Shown here piece after piece: positions 12,660-23,860 of a stretch of DNA of 64,000 bases; the first letter of the stretch is position 1; the number at the start of each line of letters is the position of its first letter. The position numbers and the translations under genes were made by a program. Source of the DNA: Acanthochlamys bracteata (lineage: Eukaryota > Streptophyta > Magnoliopsida > Pandanales > Velloziaceae); contig CM034131.1 of assembly GCA_019914995.1 (NCBI GenBank), forward strand, positions 9,084,501-9,148,500, written 5' to 3'. A model generated the notes under the pieces. It saw only the letters and a program-made list of their open reading frames with translations, made no database searches and was not told the origin of the DNA.

Positions 12660-13150
12660 TACTGTAGAGAAACCCACGAAGAAAAGAAATTTCCAAGTTT
12701 GTGATACCTGCTTAAGTAATCTATAGAAATGTGAGCAACCCACAATGCCAACTCGCACCTTTTAATCACCACTTCAGTTATTTTCTAACTGGATACCGAC
12801 ATCCCACCTCTGCTGAACCTTTTTAATCTTTGTACCAAAATGGCGAGAAATGCACAAGGCAAACTCCCACCTTTTGATTCCTTCTTCACTCTTGTAGCAA
12901 AATGGAGAACAACCCACAAAGCAAAACCTCCATTCTTGATCCCATGTTCAGTCTTCTCTCAAAATAAAGTTGAACTACAAAGAAAAATCCCACCTTGTGA
13001 GCCCCATTCAGTTCCCGGAGACAAACTCAGAAAGCAAAAGCCCAGCTTTTCCTCAAAAATTATCAAAATGCAGATCGTAATCAATCTTATTAGTTGAATG
13101 ATTGAACTACAAAGTACCCAACTTGCAAAGCAAGAAAGAATTGAACTTTT
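12660..13150. repeat. Degenerate tandem repeat, 62-bp period, about 5-7 copies
   Basis: The segment starting AAAATGG or AAAAT recurs at 12837, 12899 and 12961, exactly 62 bp apart. Each is followed by a version of [AC]ACAAA[GA]C-AA, then CYCC-CCTT and a TTCA-TCTT tail. Weaker copies fit the same spacing near 12,713, 12,775, 13,023 and 13,085, and perhaps one near 12,662. The array lies 100-600 bp upstream of the subtilase ATG, in its presumed promoter or leader. A short open frame here (12840-13097) is a by-product of the repeat. Confidence 0.8.
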
Positions 13151-14289
13151 TTTTCCACTAGAGAGTGGAAGAAGATGAGTGATAGAGTGAAACGTGTCAG
13201 TGCAAACACATTTTCTATATTTTAAACGGGAGATGGAGAATGTGGCTGTATGGGTTTGATGTATTTTGACTGCTATATGATGTCTTCTAGCTAGCAGTAA
13301 TGGAAGAGCAACAGCTAATCACTTCACAAAGAGAGCAGAAAGAAAAAGAAGACTTGGAAAAGGTGGGGTATTTTGGGAACAACGGATAATCTTTTGTAGC
13401 ACAAAGATTATAAGCACATCATCCTAATATTATATCTTTGTCCTTGATAAGAATGTTTAGAAATAAACTCTATGATATGTAGTGGGATAGTTCAATCATT
13501 AATGCAAGGATAATTTTGTTTGTGAAAGTTTGATGCTGTACAAATTTTCTCTTCTAGTGCTGTTGTTCTATTGAGTGATTACCCTCTTCATTGATGAAGA
13601 TATTATAAAGGAAACCTTTTTAAGTGGTGACCACTGTGGTAGTAATTGTAGTGGATTGCAGTATGGCAAGCATATTCATCAGTGGCTTTCACTGCACTAC
13701 AGTTTGTTTCCTTTTGCTTGCTGTAATTGCTGTTGTTCTGAGAAATGAAGAACTGTTTAAATGAGAGACAACTTAGAGCGGGCTGCTTATAAACAGAGAA
13801 ATTTATTGCCATAGTACCTTACTTGCTATTTAACTTTCGCAACGTTTTTTATATTTCTTGAATAACACCATAAACACTGCAAGCAATCATTCTAACATTA
13901 AGCAAAAACTAAATTATTGCCGTTAGGCATAGTATAAACTCATCCAGAGCTTATTAACCTACATGATAATAAGTTATTTAGTTTAGCTTCTGCTTTCGAG
14001 AGAAGCACTTTTGGGGTCCATCCATGTGAGCTAAGAAGGTCAGTCCAAGTAAGTGTTGAACACAACTACTACCTGCTTTGTGCTTTCTTTAAACGCTGGG
14101 AGAATGTTGATGATAAACAGTGGCATCTGAGTTTCTAGGGATGCCTATGCTAAGTAAAGTTTCTCGGTTGGTCTATCAATGGATAATCAGGTAACTCATG
14201 TTAACAATAGAATTTCTTGGCAGGCAAAAAAAATAATGCAACAAGTGTTACAGAAACAAGGAGCTGCATTAAAACTTCGAATGGGTCAC
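13151..14289. other. Intergenic DNA with no recognisable gene
   Basis: AT-rich sequence upstream of the subtilase gene. I see no exon-like frame, RNA gene or terminal repeats. Confidence 0.4.
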
Positions 14290-16030
14290 CAAGGAGCAGG
14301 AGCCTTTATGGTCCTCGGATACTAGAAACTAGTGGAAGGAGCCATATGGCATGACAAGAACACCCCAACCGCGCAGGTTTCACTTTTGGAACTTTACCTG
14401 AAGGAAGGGACTTAGCCGTTGATGTCTCCGAGCAAAAACAAGTCCCACTTACTGCTGTTGTCTTGCTCATGGTAACATAAATGAAACGACTCCGAAAGCC
14501 AGAAGGTAAAGAGTTCGACAACTGGAGCTTGCTTAGCCCGTGACACTATGTCGTCTTATGTCTTGTCCGTAGCCCTCACATTTAACGATGAAAAACAAGA
14601 GAATCTGGCAGCGAACGTATCTGCCAATGGTTTCTATTTTGGTTTGCTTTTGGAGGTTTATTATGATACGTGGGATCCCTTTCTAGTTTACTTTGGAAAT
14701 GCAATTAGTTGGCAGACCTCGGATCCCTCTATGTCTAGGAAAATGAAGCAAAGATACAAAGATCCAGCAATAAGACGAAGACATATGAAGTAACGGGCTG
14801 AGTCGAGGTGCAAGATCAACGCATAATCAAGTAAAGTTAACATGGTTCTCGCTTCAGCCGCGAACACCTTCTCCTCTGTCTTCTTTCTCGTCCTCGCCAT
14901 TACCATCCACTGTTAATCCACCCGCGGAAGTCTTCTTCTCCTATATTGCTTCAGTTTTAGCCACAGTATTGTTCGGTTTGACATGCGGCAGACGGCATTG
15001 AAGGAAGAAGAGGAGAAGAAGAAAGAGAGAGAAGCAGCGATCGAATCTCCCCTTGTTTTAACTTCAAAGGGGGCGATCACAGCTTTGAAATTTTAGAAAG
15101 ACTACACCGGTAACGGAAGTATAGAAACCTAGAATACAGTTTGACCTGTACGGAATTACTCAAGAAAGAACCATGACCATAACTTAGCTGATAACAGCAT
15201 GAAATTCTCGGCATGTACTATTTACACCATCAGCAACTACCAAAAGAGGCATAATATTAGGTACTGTCATAGAAAGCATGAGGTGAGGATGGCACTACGG
15301 GCAAAGACCGTCTGCCAAAATGGGCGCAGGTGCGAAGCGTGGTAGGCCTGACCGGAGGAACATAGGAAGGAAAGAGAGCCCGGATGGTGGAAGAGCCAGG
15401 GGAGGCCGAGCCATTTCACAGAAATGGAAGATCCGAGCGACCTCAGCCCTTTCTTCCTGTTTTTCCATACCATAACGGATAAATCAGCTTACGGCATTCA
15501 CCCAAACATACATAAACAGAAGAGAGCTTGCCTGCGATAAAGGAAGGTTGTTACTATGAAGCACAAGAATCCGCATCTGGTGAATTGACAGGGATATTCC
15601 TCTTGAATCTCCCTTCCAATGGCTGATGGATCACTCAACAAGTCCTCCCCCAAAGACCCTTGTGAAACATTACGCTTTCTAGCTGAAAAGAATGATCAGC
15701 ACAACGAAGCATGCGATCATTCCAAGCTCTCGAGATCAATAGACTGTACTATCTACTACCGCCCATTATCAACGAGACTGACTCACTGCTCGCTATGCAC
15801 GTATGTGTCTTTCCTCTAGCTTTCTCCTTAGTGTCCAAATCTTTTGTTGGCAATCAGAGCCGAACAGCTATACTGGCCATAAAGGCTTCATTCAGACTTT
15901 TCTAGGGTAAGTAGGAGTGAGGCTTCAGTCCATTCATCCTTTGGCAGGTGTCGGCAATTTGTAAGGATGGAGTATCCCATTACCTTTCTTTCAGTTTTCA
16001 CGTCCACTCTTCCTGTAGGGTCACGAAAGT
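14290..16030. other. Anomalous-composition stretch, possible organelle-derived insertion
   Basis: This stretch is clearly richer in G+C than the DNA on either side and has no introns or plant-gene-like frames. Its texture (balanced base use, purine-rich runs such as GAAGAAGAGGAGAAGAAG, short unrelated frames) resembles plant mitochondrial intergenic DNA. The edges are approximate. I do not recognise a specific mitochondrial gene in it, so the origin is inferred from composition only. It could equally be old unrelated intergenic sequence. Confidence 0.35.
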
Positions 16031-16706
16031 TGATCTCTCTCTCTCAAAAAAACAAAGGAACAGTTGTAGTTTTATATACTGAAGATGCATATTCTACACA
16101 CATACAGTAGTAATCATATATATTCTGAAGTAACTGTATATACCACACACTATATATACACAGCTGCAAAATTTATTCACATCATTGTAGGTGAAGTTGT
16201 GTTGGGCATATTTAAGAGAACCAACTTCGAACTTCCAAATCAGTATAATATGAAGCTAATTCAAGACTAAGGAAACTCGGACAGTGATAAAAGAAACATA
16301 AAGAACTCGAACTTCCAAGTAACTACAGAACAGCACTAGGGCTAAGAGTGGCACATAGCACTCGTCATACTTAGAAAACCAGCTATAGATTCCAAAATAA
16401 ATGGCACACACCCAGCCAGATTTCAAACTAAGAACCAAACTGGGGCATAGAAAAATACAGACAGCATTATGGTGGTCAAAACAAACCAAGCTGAAAATTG
16501 CAGTCAAATGAAGATAACACCATCAAAGTCAGACAGCAATAGCACAGAAAGATAGAAAATGTTGAACAGATTCACTAGCCAGCAGTACTGAACAGAAGAG
16601 GTACTAATCACTAAAATACCAACTGTTACACCTTCATCTTAGGAACCAATGGTCTAACATCCCAGAAGCATCTGCAAATCGGGTGTAACAAAAAGTTGCT
16701 GCCAAC
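16031..16706. other. Intergenic and 3' region of the eL41 gene
   Basis: AT-rich DNA downstream of the minus-strand eL41 stop codon. The first few hundred bases below 16706 are probably its 3' untranslated region. No separate gene is seen. Confidence 0.4.
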
Positions 16707-17851
16707 CTACTTTGATCTCTGCCTCATCTTTCGGCGCTTCCTCTTGAGCCTCCTCATGCGCTTCTTCTTCCACTGTAGATGATATAAGGTGACAGAGTGA
16801 CAGACTTAGCAATTTAGCATGCAATATAGTTAAGGTCAAATGCAAAATCGAAAACATATACAACACCCACTTATAAAGCTGCTGCTTAAATAACAAAGAT
16901 AGAAATCTCATATAAGCTCAACATAAAGACGATGCATGAAACTGTATTAATGAAGAAGAGATATCTAGTGTCTCAAAAGTGCAATTTAATAAGCTGATAA
17001 ATGTCACCAAAAAATATCACAAGTTACTAATGGCTACTCTTGCAAGTAAGAAAAGAACCTCACAGAAAATAACACAACCTGTCTAACTCAGGCATTTATA
17101 CTTAATAAAATCTAACTGTGATTCATTCTCTTGCACAACTACCATGTAAAGGTTTTCCAGGTAACCTTACTTTTGTTGACAATATCAGCAAAACTCATTT
17201 AAGCTGGAACAAAGTGCAGGTGATGTACATATGCACATCTTTGATTTAGCATAATAATAAGACTGACAAAATTAGCTTGGCATCATCAATCACAACACTC
17301 ATCCTTTGTACCAAACAAAGCTTACACAGGATTTGTTGGTATTGCAGTCTGAACAAAACCAGATACATGTTTGCAAACTTAAAATCATTAATTGCATTCC
17401 AGAACGGACTGTTTGGTTACGTTAAAACAGATCAAGATAATCTTCACTAGAACACGCAGCATTACATGGAGACATGCACCACACACATTTTCCGTATTGT
17501 TGAATTAAATAACAAACCAACGATTGACATATCTACCTATTCCACCGTTGACATCGTTCCAATTCTAGACAACAGCAGTATGAAATTCAATGGTTCGGTT
17601 CAAACAAAAAAAGTTTGCCTCCAGACATCGGTAGCCTAACAATAACGAAACACCAATCGACAGACTCGAATCATCAATCACATCAACACAGATAAACTAC
17701 AAACTAAAACACATCTAAGCACCTTCAATTTCATACAAAAACACTAACATTTCGAAACAACTTGATGAAAACAAACACGAATCAATCAATCAAACAAACA
17801 CAACGACAGATTGAATCACTAAGATTGATTTTATCATACCTTAGCCCTCAT
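16707..17851 (-). CDS. RPL41: 60S ribosomal protein eL41, 25 aa
   Basis: Smallest protein of the eukaryotic ribosome, very basic, a single helix in the large subunit at the intersubunit bridge. Exon 1 carries only 12 coding bases (17840-17851, MRAK). A GT-AG intron of 1067 bp follows, and exon 2 (16707-16772) starts with Trp and reads WKKKRMRRLK... to ...RQRSK and TAG. The 25 codons match the almost invariant family sequence throughout. The leader just upstream (17852-17960) is moderately GC-rich. The intron after codon 4 makes this gene easy for automatic annotation to miss; a longer frame over exon 2 (16654-16911) is an out-of-frame shadow. It lies head to head with the PPR gene, about 1.07 kb apart. 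Confidence 0.95.
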
Positions 17852-18169
17852 CAGTCTAGCTCTCCGAGTTCTCGCCGATCTACTACTCCGAAGCTCGCTG
17901 GAGACAGCGTAGTAAACGAAATGAAGCAGAGATATTGCTGTCGCATACTATTAGAGCCCTAGGTTTTAACGCGTTAAATATCGAACGGGTAAGATTAATC
18001 TTCTGATGTTTTGAACGGCAAAGATCACCTATTACTTGAAAGGCAGATTAACAGATAAACTAGACCTAATTAATAAATGAACGGCTGAGTTAATAAATCT
18101 TCTAATCTTTGAAACAGTTTGGATCACCCGTTAAAAATTCATACATAGATAATAAAGCCTGATAAAGTT

Positions 18170-18232
18170 TGGGCCAGGATAGGCTTAACTAGATCTCTCA
18201 GTACTACCCAAATCCAAATGAATTATTGGGCC
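18170..18232 (-). promoter_or_regulatory. Two TGGGCC site II-type elements
   Basis: TGGGCC occurs at 18170-18175 and again at 18227-18232, 320-380 bp upstream of the eL41 start. Paired TGGGCY site II motifs are common in promoters of plant ribosomal-protein genes and bind TCP factors. Their place between two divergent genes fits control of eL41, but the function is inferred. Confidence 0.4.
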
Positions 18233-18309
18233 AGCCTGGTCCGTTGTTAAAGAGGATGATCTTAAGATTGTGCGAGTCTCATTCTCGGATTATCACGAGA
18301 GTGCGTTTG

Positions 18310-18560
18310 CCAAACCTTCTGAAAAAGCAGTTTTTTTTTTATAAACTTTTTTTATTTATATTTTTAATATATATTTTTATAAATATTTAAAATATATACT
18401 TAAAAATTTAAAAATATAAATATTTTATACAGAAACTTTTATTTATTTTTTTAATAAAATATAAAATATAAAAAAGAAAAATATTTTTTAAAAAAAACAC
18501 TTTATTTTAAAATTTAAAAAAAAAATTATTTCAAAAATAGTTTTTAAATGCAAAAAAATG
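18310..18560. repeat. AT-rich dispersed repeat, copy 1
   Basis: About 250 bp of nearly pure A+T, starting at GTGCGTTTGCCAAACC. It is made of long T runs, then AATATATATTTTTATAAAT and TTAAAAATTTAAAAATATAA. The same motif order, on one strand or the other, recurs near 21.9, 25.8, 36.7, 58.7, 62 and 63.2 kb. Confidence 0.5.
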
Positions 18561-18916
18561 TAGCTATTTAATTATCATTGTAGATTAATTTCTGATTCTG
18601 GTGAATTATTGAGGTAGTAAAAACTAATAAAGGTAAGAAAAAGAGCAAAGAAATTTAGCTATCAGCTCAACACAGTTGCAAGGACTTGATTGATTTTCAA
18701 TTTTTCAGTGTTCTGGATAAAGGTTTTTCGCTCTTTCTCCACCTTCCATTTCTCAGAGGATTTTGTTCACCAAATTCCAAAGCACCTGCATGTAAAGACC
18801 CTTATTTCTCAGTTTGAAAATTTTCTGTCTTCTTAATTCTCTTTATTGATAGATATGTTTACATTTTTCTCAAACAATCTACTCAAATTTGTCTAGTGAT
18901 TGAGGTACGAAAAGCA

Positions 18917-20629
18917 ATGACTTCAGTGATTCACTCAATTTCTTCTCTTCAGAACACTGCTAGAATCATCCCACCACCATGTAGAAGGAATAGATGCAGT
19001 TGTATACAATCCCAACTCCCAAACCTTAACACACCTTCACAGACTAGAGGTTTTTCTAAAGCTCTTGCTTCAACCCACATCACCGTTCCTCCAAAGGAGA
19101 CAACTTTTACCTTACCCAATTGGAGAAATGGTGGAAAGAACATTGATTCTAGGGCTAGAGAGCTTAAGCTCAATGATGCATTCTTGTACTTGGAGTACAT
19201 GGTGGGCAAAGGGCATAAGCCCGAACCGGCTCAGGCCACACAGCTTTTGTATGATTTGTGCAAGGCAAATAAGATTAGGAAGGCGATTCGGGTGATGGAG
19301 TTGATGGTCAGTTCAGGGGATACGCCGGATTCATCGGCATATACTTTCTTGGTCAATCAGTTGTGTAAGAGAGGGAATGTTGGTTATGCAATGCAGCTGG
19401 TTGATAAAATGGATGATTATGGATGTCCGCCGACTACGGTTACTTACAATTCTCTAGTAAGAGGTCTTTGTATCCATGGAAATTTGCAACAAAGCTTACA
19501 GCTTCTGGAAAGGTTAATGCAGAGGGGGCTCGTACCGAATGTGTTTACATACTCATTCTTGCTTGAAGCTGCATACAAGGAGCGAGGTGTTGATGAAGCA
19601 GTGAAATTGTTGGATGAGATCATGGACAAGGGTGGTAAGCCAAATTTGGTAAGCTACAATGTTTTGCTTACTGGCTTTTGCAAGGAAGGCCGGCTGAAGG
19701 AGGCTATTGAGTTCTTTAGGAGTTTGCCTTCAAAAGGATTTACTCCAAATGTGGTGAGCTACAACATCTTGTTAAGGAGTTTGTGTTATGAGGGGCGGTG
19801 GGTTGAGGCCGAGAAGCTGCTAGCAGAGATGGGTGAGAATGACTGTAATCCGACTGCTATTACGTACAACATATTGATAGGCTCACTCGCTCATCATGGG
19901 AAGCCTGAACAAGCGCTTGAAATATTAGAGGAGATGATCGGGAATTTGTTGAAGCCTGTGGCGGCGAGCTACAACCCTATAATTGCACGGTATTGCAAGG
20001 AGGGAAAGTTGGATATGGTGGTGAAGTGTCTCGATATGATGAGTTATAGAAACTGTCCCCCTAATGAAGGGACATACAATGCGCTTGCTGTACTTTGCAA
20101 TGACGGGAAGATCAAAGAGGCCTTCTCTATACTTCAAAGTTTGGGAAGCAAGCAAAATTCATCCATGCACGACTTTAATAGAATCGTTATATCATGCTTG
20201 TGCAAGAAGGGCAACACTTATGCAGCGTTTCAGCTATTGAATGAAATGACTAAGAATGGATTTACACCTGACTCATACACATATTCTTCCTTGATCAGAG
20301 GACTCTGCATGGAGGGGATGCTTGATGAAGCATTTGAGATTTTTGAGGTGATGGAAGAGAATGACCACCCTCCTGATATAGATAATTACAATGCATTGAT
20401 ACTTGGGCTATGTAAGGCACAGCGGACTGATCTATCATTTGATGTTTTTGCAACAATGATTGACAAGGGATATACACCTAGTGAGATGACGTATACAATA
20501 TTAGTAGAAGGAATTGCACATGAAGAGGAAAGAGATTTATGTGCAGAAGTTCTGAAAGAATTATATTCAAGACATGCTGTGAGCCTAAACACAGTGGAGA
20601 GAATCACCATGCAGTATGATCTGGAGTAG
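18917..20629 (+). CDS. Pentatricopeptide repeat protein, probably chloroplastic (At1g79080-like)
   Basis: P-class PPR protein expected to bind organellar RNA in a sequence-specific way. Intronless, 570 aa from the ATG at 18917; the open frame continues a few codons further only to a GTG. The first 60 or so residues are rich in Ser, Thr, Arg and Pro (SSLQNTARIIPPPCRRNRCS), like a plastid transit peptide. From about residue 95 there are about a dozen tandem 35-aa repeats, for example VTYNSLVRGLCIHGNLQQSL, VSYNVLLTGFCKEGRLKEAI and YTYSSLIRGLCMEGMLDEAF. There is no E, DYW or SMR tail; the end is ERITMQYDLE. The repeats and this ending match what I recall of Arabidopsis At1g79080. No defects are seen. 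Confidence 0.93.
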   Translation: MTSVIHSISSLQNTARIIPPPCRRNRCSCIQSQLPNLNTPSQTRGFSKALASTHITVPPKETTFTLPNWRNGGKNIDSRARELKLNDAFLYLEYMVGKGHKPEPAQATQLLYDLCKANKIRKAIRVMELMVSSGDTPDSSAYTFLVNQLCKRGNVGYAMQLVDKMDDYGCPPTTVTYNSLVRGLCIHGNLQQSLQLLERLMQRGLVPNVFTYSFLLEAAYKERGVDEAVKLLDEIMDKGGKPNLVSYNVLLTGFCKEGRLKEAIEFFRSLPSKGFTPNVVSYNILLRSLCYEGRWVEAEKLLAEMGENDCNPTAITYNILIGSLAHHGKPEQALEILEEMIGNLLKPVAASYNPIIARYCKEGKLDMVVKCLDMMSYRNCPPNEGTYNALAVLCNDGKIKEAFSILQSLGSKQNSSMHDFNRIVISCLCKKGNTYAAFQLLNEMTKNGFTPDSYTYSSLIRGLCMEGMLDEAFEIFEVMEENDHPPDIDNYNALILGLCKAQRTDLSFDVFATMIDKGYTPSEMTYTILVEGIAHEEERDLCAEVLKELYSRHAVSLNTVERITMQYDLE

Positions 20630-22247
20630 CACATTGGTTGGCCATCTTAAGAAGCCATGGTCTTGATGAGGATATGGTTATGTTCAAATTTTATGGATTC
20701 CAAGAAGAAATTTGAATGTGAAACATATGATACGGACTTCTATCTGCATGAGAGGTCAGTTTCGCCTATTCTGAGTGCTCATCCTGCAGACCGCTTACTT
20801 CAATAAGTCTGTCTTATTATTATTGCTGTTCTTGTGTAATTTCTGAACAATCTGTATCACTTCATACACTTCCACCATATGCCGCCTGATTAGAGCAACA
20901 CTACCTCTTTGTTCCATATTTTCGACCAATAGAACTATGTAAAAGTTAGCCTTTTCAACTTAGCGGATTGCCGCTTCTGTCATTGTAAATCTGCTTCATT
21001 TCTTTCATACTGAAGTCTTGCAAATGGCTGGACAGCTTAGGCTTCTGGAGTGAAGTTGAACCCTTCTGCTGTAGTATGGGTTTCAGGTTTTGCTTGTAGC
21101 CCAATTATATCAGTTGGTGTTGGATTTGTCATTTTGAATTGTGTATCAGAGTTGCAGTATTCAGTCTCTGTTTCTTGCACAGATATTGTCTAAAAAGTGA
21201 AGCCCCTTGTGGCTAGAAAAAAGCAAGTAAATATTCATTTAGCAGTTAAATTTAGAGTTTAATTAGGCATGTGAAGCAAGGGGCTATAGGAGGACCAGGG
21301 AAATTTTGAAAATGTGCCTCTTGGTACCACTGAAATTATCAATAGGAGATCCCAATTGTCAATGCAACCGACTTAGGGATGGTTCTAGAATTGCAAAGGA
21401 CATTGATTCGCTAGGAATGGAGGGGGAGGAGGTGATTTTGGCAAGACTATTGTGATAGAAATGATTAATAAGATGCACAGAAGAGCAGCGTTCTCTACTG
21501 TGGTCAAAGAGCATGAACCCATGCCTGACGTACTACTGAGATTGGCATGAGAAATAAAATGCTTGGATAGAGCCAACAAGGAGATAGGAGACATCCAATA
21601 CTTGCACGAGAAGCGTATGGAGCAGCCCTTCAAAGTGCAAGTGGACATGATAGTGACCAAGTCCTAATTTTTCTGCCTTGCTTGCTCAACTCAACTTCTC
21701 AAAGCTGCTAAGCTCATTGTAACATTGTAATCTGTCTCCCCCTCTATCTCAGATTTCAATTGATCAATCTCGGCTGAGGTTGAAGTTTTTGGAATTACGA
21801 GTTCCAAAATTTAGCTTTTAGCCAAATGTCTCAGTGAATTCGTGAGTGTTTGGGAGTGCTTATGAAATAGAACTTTTCTGAAATGGAGGATATTTTTATC
21901 CTTTTTGAAAACTAAGTTCTATTTTTTTTTATTTCTAAAAAAATAATAAATATATGCAATAAAAAGATCTCACTACGTAGAATTTTTTTACACTTTCTAA
22001 ATTTTTAAATAAATTTTCTAAATACTTATAAAATATGTATTGAAAAGCGTGAAATAAGAAATTGAAAAGGAGGGTTTGGGAAACGCAATACCAAACGCCT
22101 TCATTTTGGTGAGTAGCTTTTGCTTGTCATGTTAATACAATCGCGGTTAATCTCCGTAGAGCTTGAATTTTGAGTTGAACAGAAAAGGTATGGTGGATAG
22201 AAGGATAATACACTTTCAATTTCATTTACTTCTGAGGGCTTCCGCAG
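20630..22247. other. Intergenic region between the PPR gene and the RPI4-like pseudogene
   Basis: It contains the PPR 3' region, then sequence with no supported gene. A moderately GC-rich piece at about 21,370-21,660 has gene-like texture but stops in all frames. The AT-rich repeat copy at 21,845-22,105 is listed separately. No first exon for the pseudogene was found here. Confidence 0.4.
21845..22105. repeat. AT-rich dispersed repeat, copy 2
   Basis: About 260 bp beginning at GTGTTTGGGAGTGCTTATG and ending near GGGTTTGGGAAACGCAATACC, with AT-rich DNA between. The core has CTAAATTTTTAAATAAATTT followed by CTTATAAAATATGTATT, shared with the copy at 25.8 kb. The GTGTTTGG-like ends are typical of small plant DNA transposons, but I could not define exact inverted repeats or a target duplication. 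Confidence 0.5.
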
Positions 22248-23860
22248 GTTGACAACTATGTTAAAGATGGTATGGTGGTTGGTCTAGGCTGCAGTCCTGC
22301 ATCAAGTTTCGTATACAATATATGGTAATCGACTGCAAGAAGGGTCATTGAAGGACATAATTGGAATCCAATGTTAGTTTCCCTTCATTCTTTTGCTTCC
22401 TGATCAAATTGATTTCTTGCTGCTACCTTTGAGTTTAGATAGTCAACAGGATGTGATCCATTCTGTTTTCTCTTGAGGGGATCGCTTGAGAATTTCTTGT
22501 TTATGGTATAATGTTGCAGGTCTGTCTCTAGTGCAAGTGATGCTACTAAATAAAGCAGGTGTTCCACTTGCACCTTCCAAGACAGCATTCAGGTGTGCAC
22601 TAATTCCTACAAATATAGTAAGTTGGTTGCTTCTCTTGTTGACAAATGGAATTGTTTGCCTACTTCACGTTGAGTCTGAGTTTTCAAATTGATTGAGCTG
22701 ACACAAACAGTGCATCTTGGTCTTGCAGATTGATTTTGCATTTCATAATGCTGATAATATTGAAGAGGCCAGCCTCGCTGCTGTTATAGGTCGAAGGAAA
22801 AAAGGAGGGGAGTTCATACTGCTGGAGAAGGTACTTGAATGCCAGCTTGTGAAGCAAAATACCAATAGAAGGTGCTTAAATTTTGATAATTTTTTTTCAT
22901 ATCCTTTCGTTGAAGTCTGTTATTAAGAGCTGGTATGCTTGCGTTTATGGTTCCTGAGGAGCAGTTGCTAGAGAACTTGATGATTCTATTCCTGTTTTAG
23001 TGATCTTTTCAGGGGTATTGGATGGAAACAGCAGAAGAAATAGATGACCTATTTCTAGGCGATGCAGAGGTTTGCTCTCATAGTATAATGATCAATATTA
23101 TCCATAGATATTATTTTTTTCAACTTCTCAGATGATATTGCATGTGACTTTAAACGAACTAAATATTCTTCCTTCTGCTCTTGTTCTTGATCTTTTTTCT
23201 AATTTTGAAGGTCTGGACACAGTCAACCTGTGGAGATGCAGGTCCTTTAGGAGGCAACTCCCTGTTGGTGTGACTAAAGAGGAGCCACACATTCTTGATG
23301 TCATTTTCATAACTCCTATTCTCAATATAGGTAATCAATTCATTGTCACATCTCATATTCTTGCGTGCTTGGTGGATTTATAAGTTCAGTTCTTAAGTAA
23401 TATGCTTGTTATGAATGAGATTGTTGAGTTCGGTTGTGTTGGGAAACTCTTGAGTATTTCCTGCAGCATGAAGATTTTGGTTGAGGAATATTTCGATCTA
23501 GACATTCCTCCCTATACATTTTACAAAAATGCCTTTCCAGCTTTCCTGCATGCGTACTTTCCCCTGCTGTTTTTTTGCTATAATCTGCTATTTGCTTGCC
23601 AAAAATTAGGAGCATCTTGGTGTATGCTATCTGCAGGCAGAAACTAAGGGCTAATATTTGATGGAATTTCGTTGCTACGTAAAGAATGCTTACTGGGTGC
23701 TAACTTGGATAGATTCTCAGTAAACTTTCTGATCCCCATTAACATTCAGTTCTTTTTCTGTGCTAGTAATGAAGAGATTGGATCAGATTGATGGAGTTGT
23801 AGACCATGGCATGGGGAATCCTGTTAGTTATCCATTACCTGATTATTATATCTTCTACAG
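22248..23860 (+). pseudogene. Decayed copy of probable ribose-5-phosphate isomerase 4 (RpiA-like)
   Basis: Fragments keep the order of a plastid RpiA-like protein (compare Arabidopsis At5g44520), with splice-like borders. Piece 1 (22248-22375): VDNYVKDGMVVGLG, then a frame change into RLQEGSLKDIIGI. Piece 2 (22520-22592): frame changes and a stop. Piece 3 (22729-22830): intact, IDFAFHNADNIEEASLAAVI. A degraded piece at about 22,930-23,010 contains SIPVLV. Piece 4 (23016-23069): METAEEIDDLFLGDAE. Piece 5 (about 23211-23331): CGDAGPLGGN and ILDVIFITPILNI in different frames. Piece 6 (about 23768-23860): RLDQIDGVVDHGM. With several frameshifts and stops it cannot give the full enzyme. Introns are retained, so it arose by DNA duplication and not by retroposition. 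A functional copy should exist elsewhere. Confidence 0.85.

Noticed and set aside
16654-16911. 85-codon minus-strand frame rich in Glu and Ala (VEEEAHEEAQEEAPKDEAE)
   Set aside because: It is a shifted reading of the Lys/Arg-rich eL41 exon 2; the acidic run is the other frame of AAG/AGG/CGC codons.
18949-20634. Several minus-strand and shifted frames over the PPR gene
   Set aside because: They are shadows of the 570-codon PPR frame with no splice or family support.
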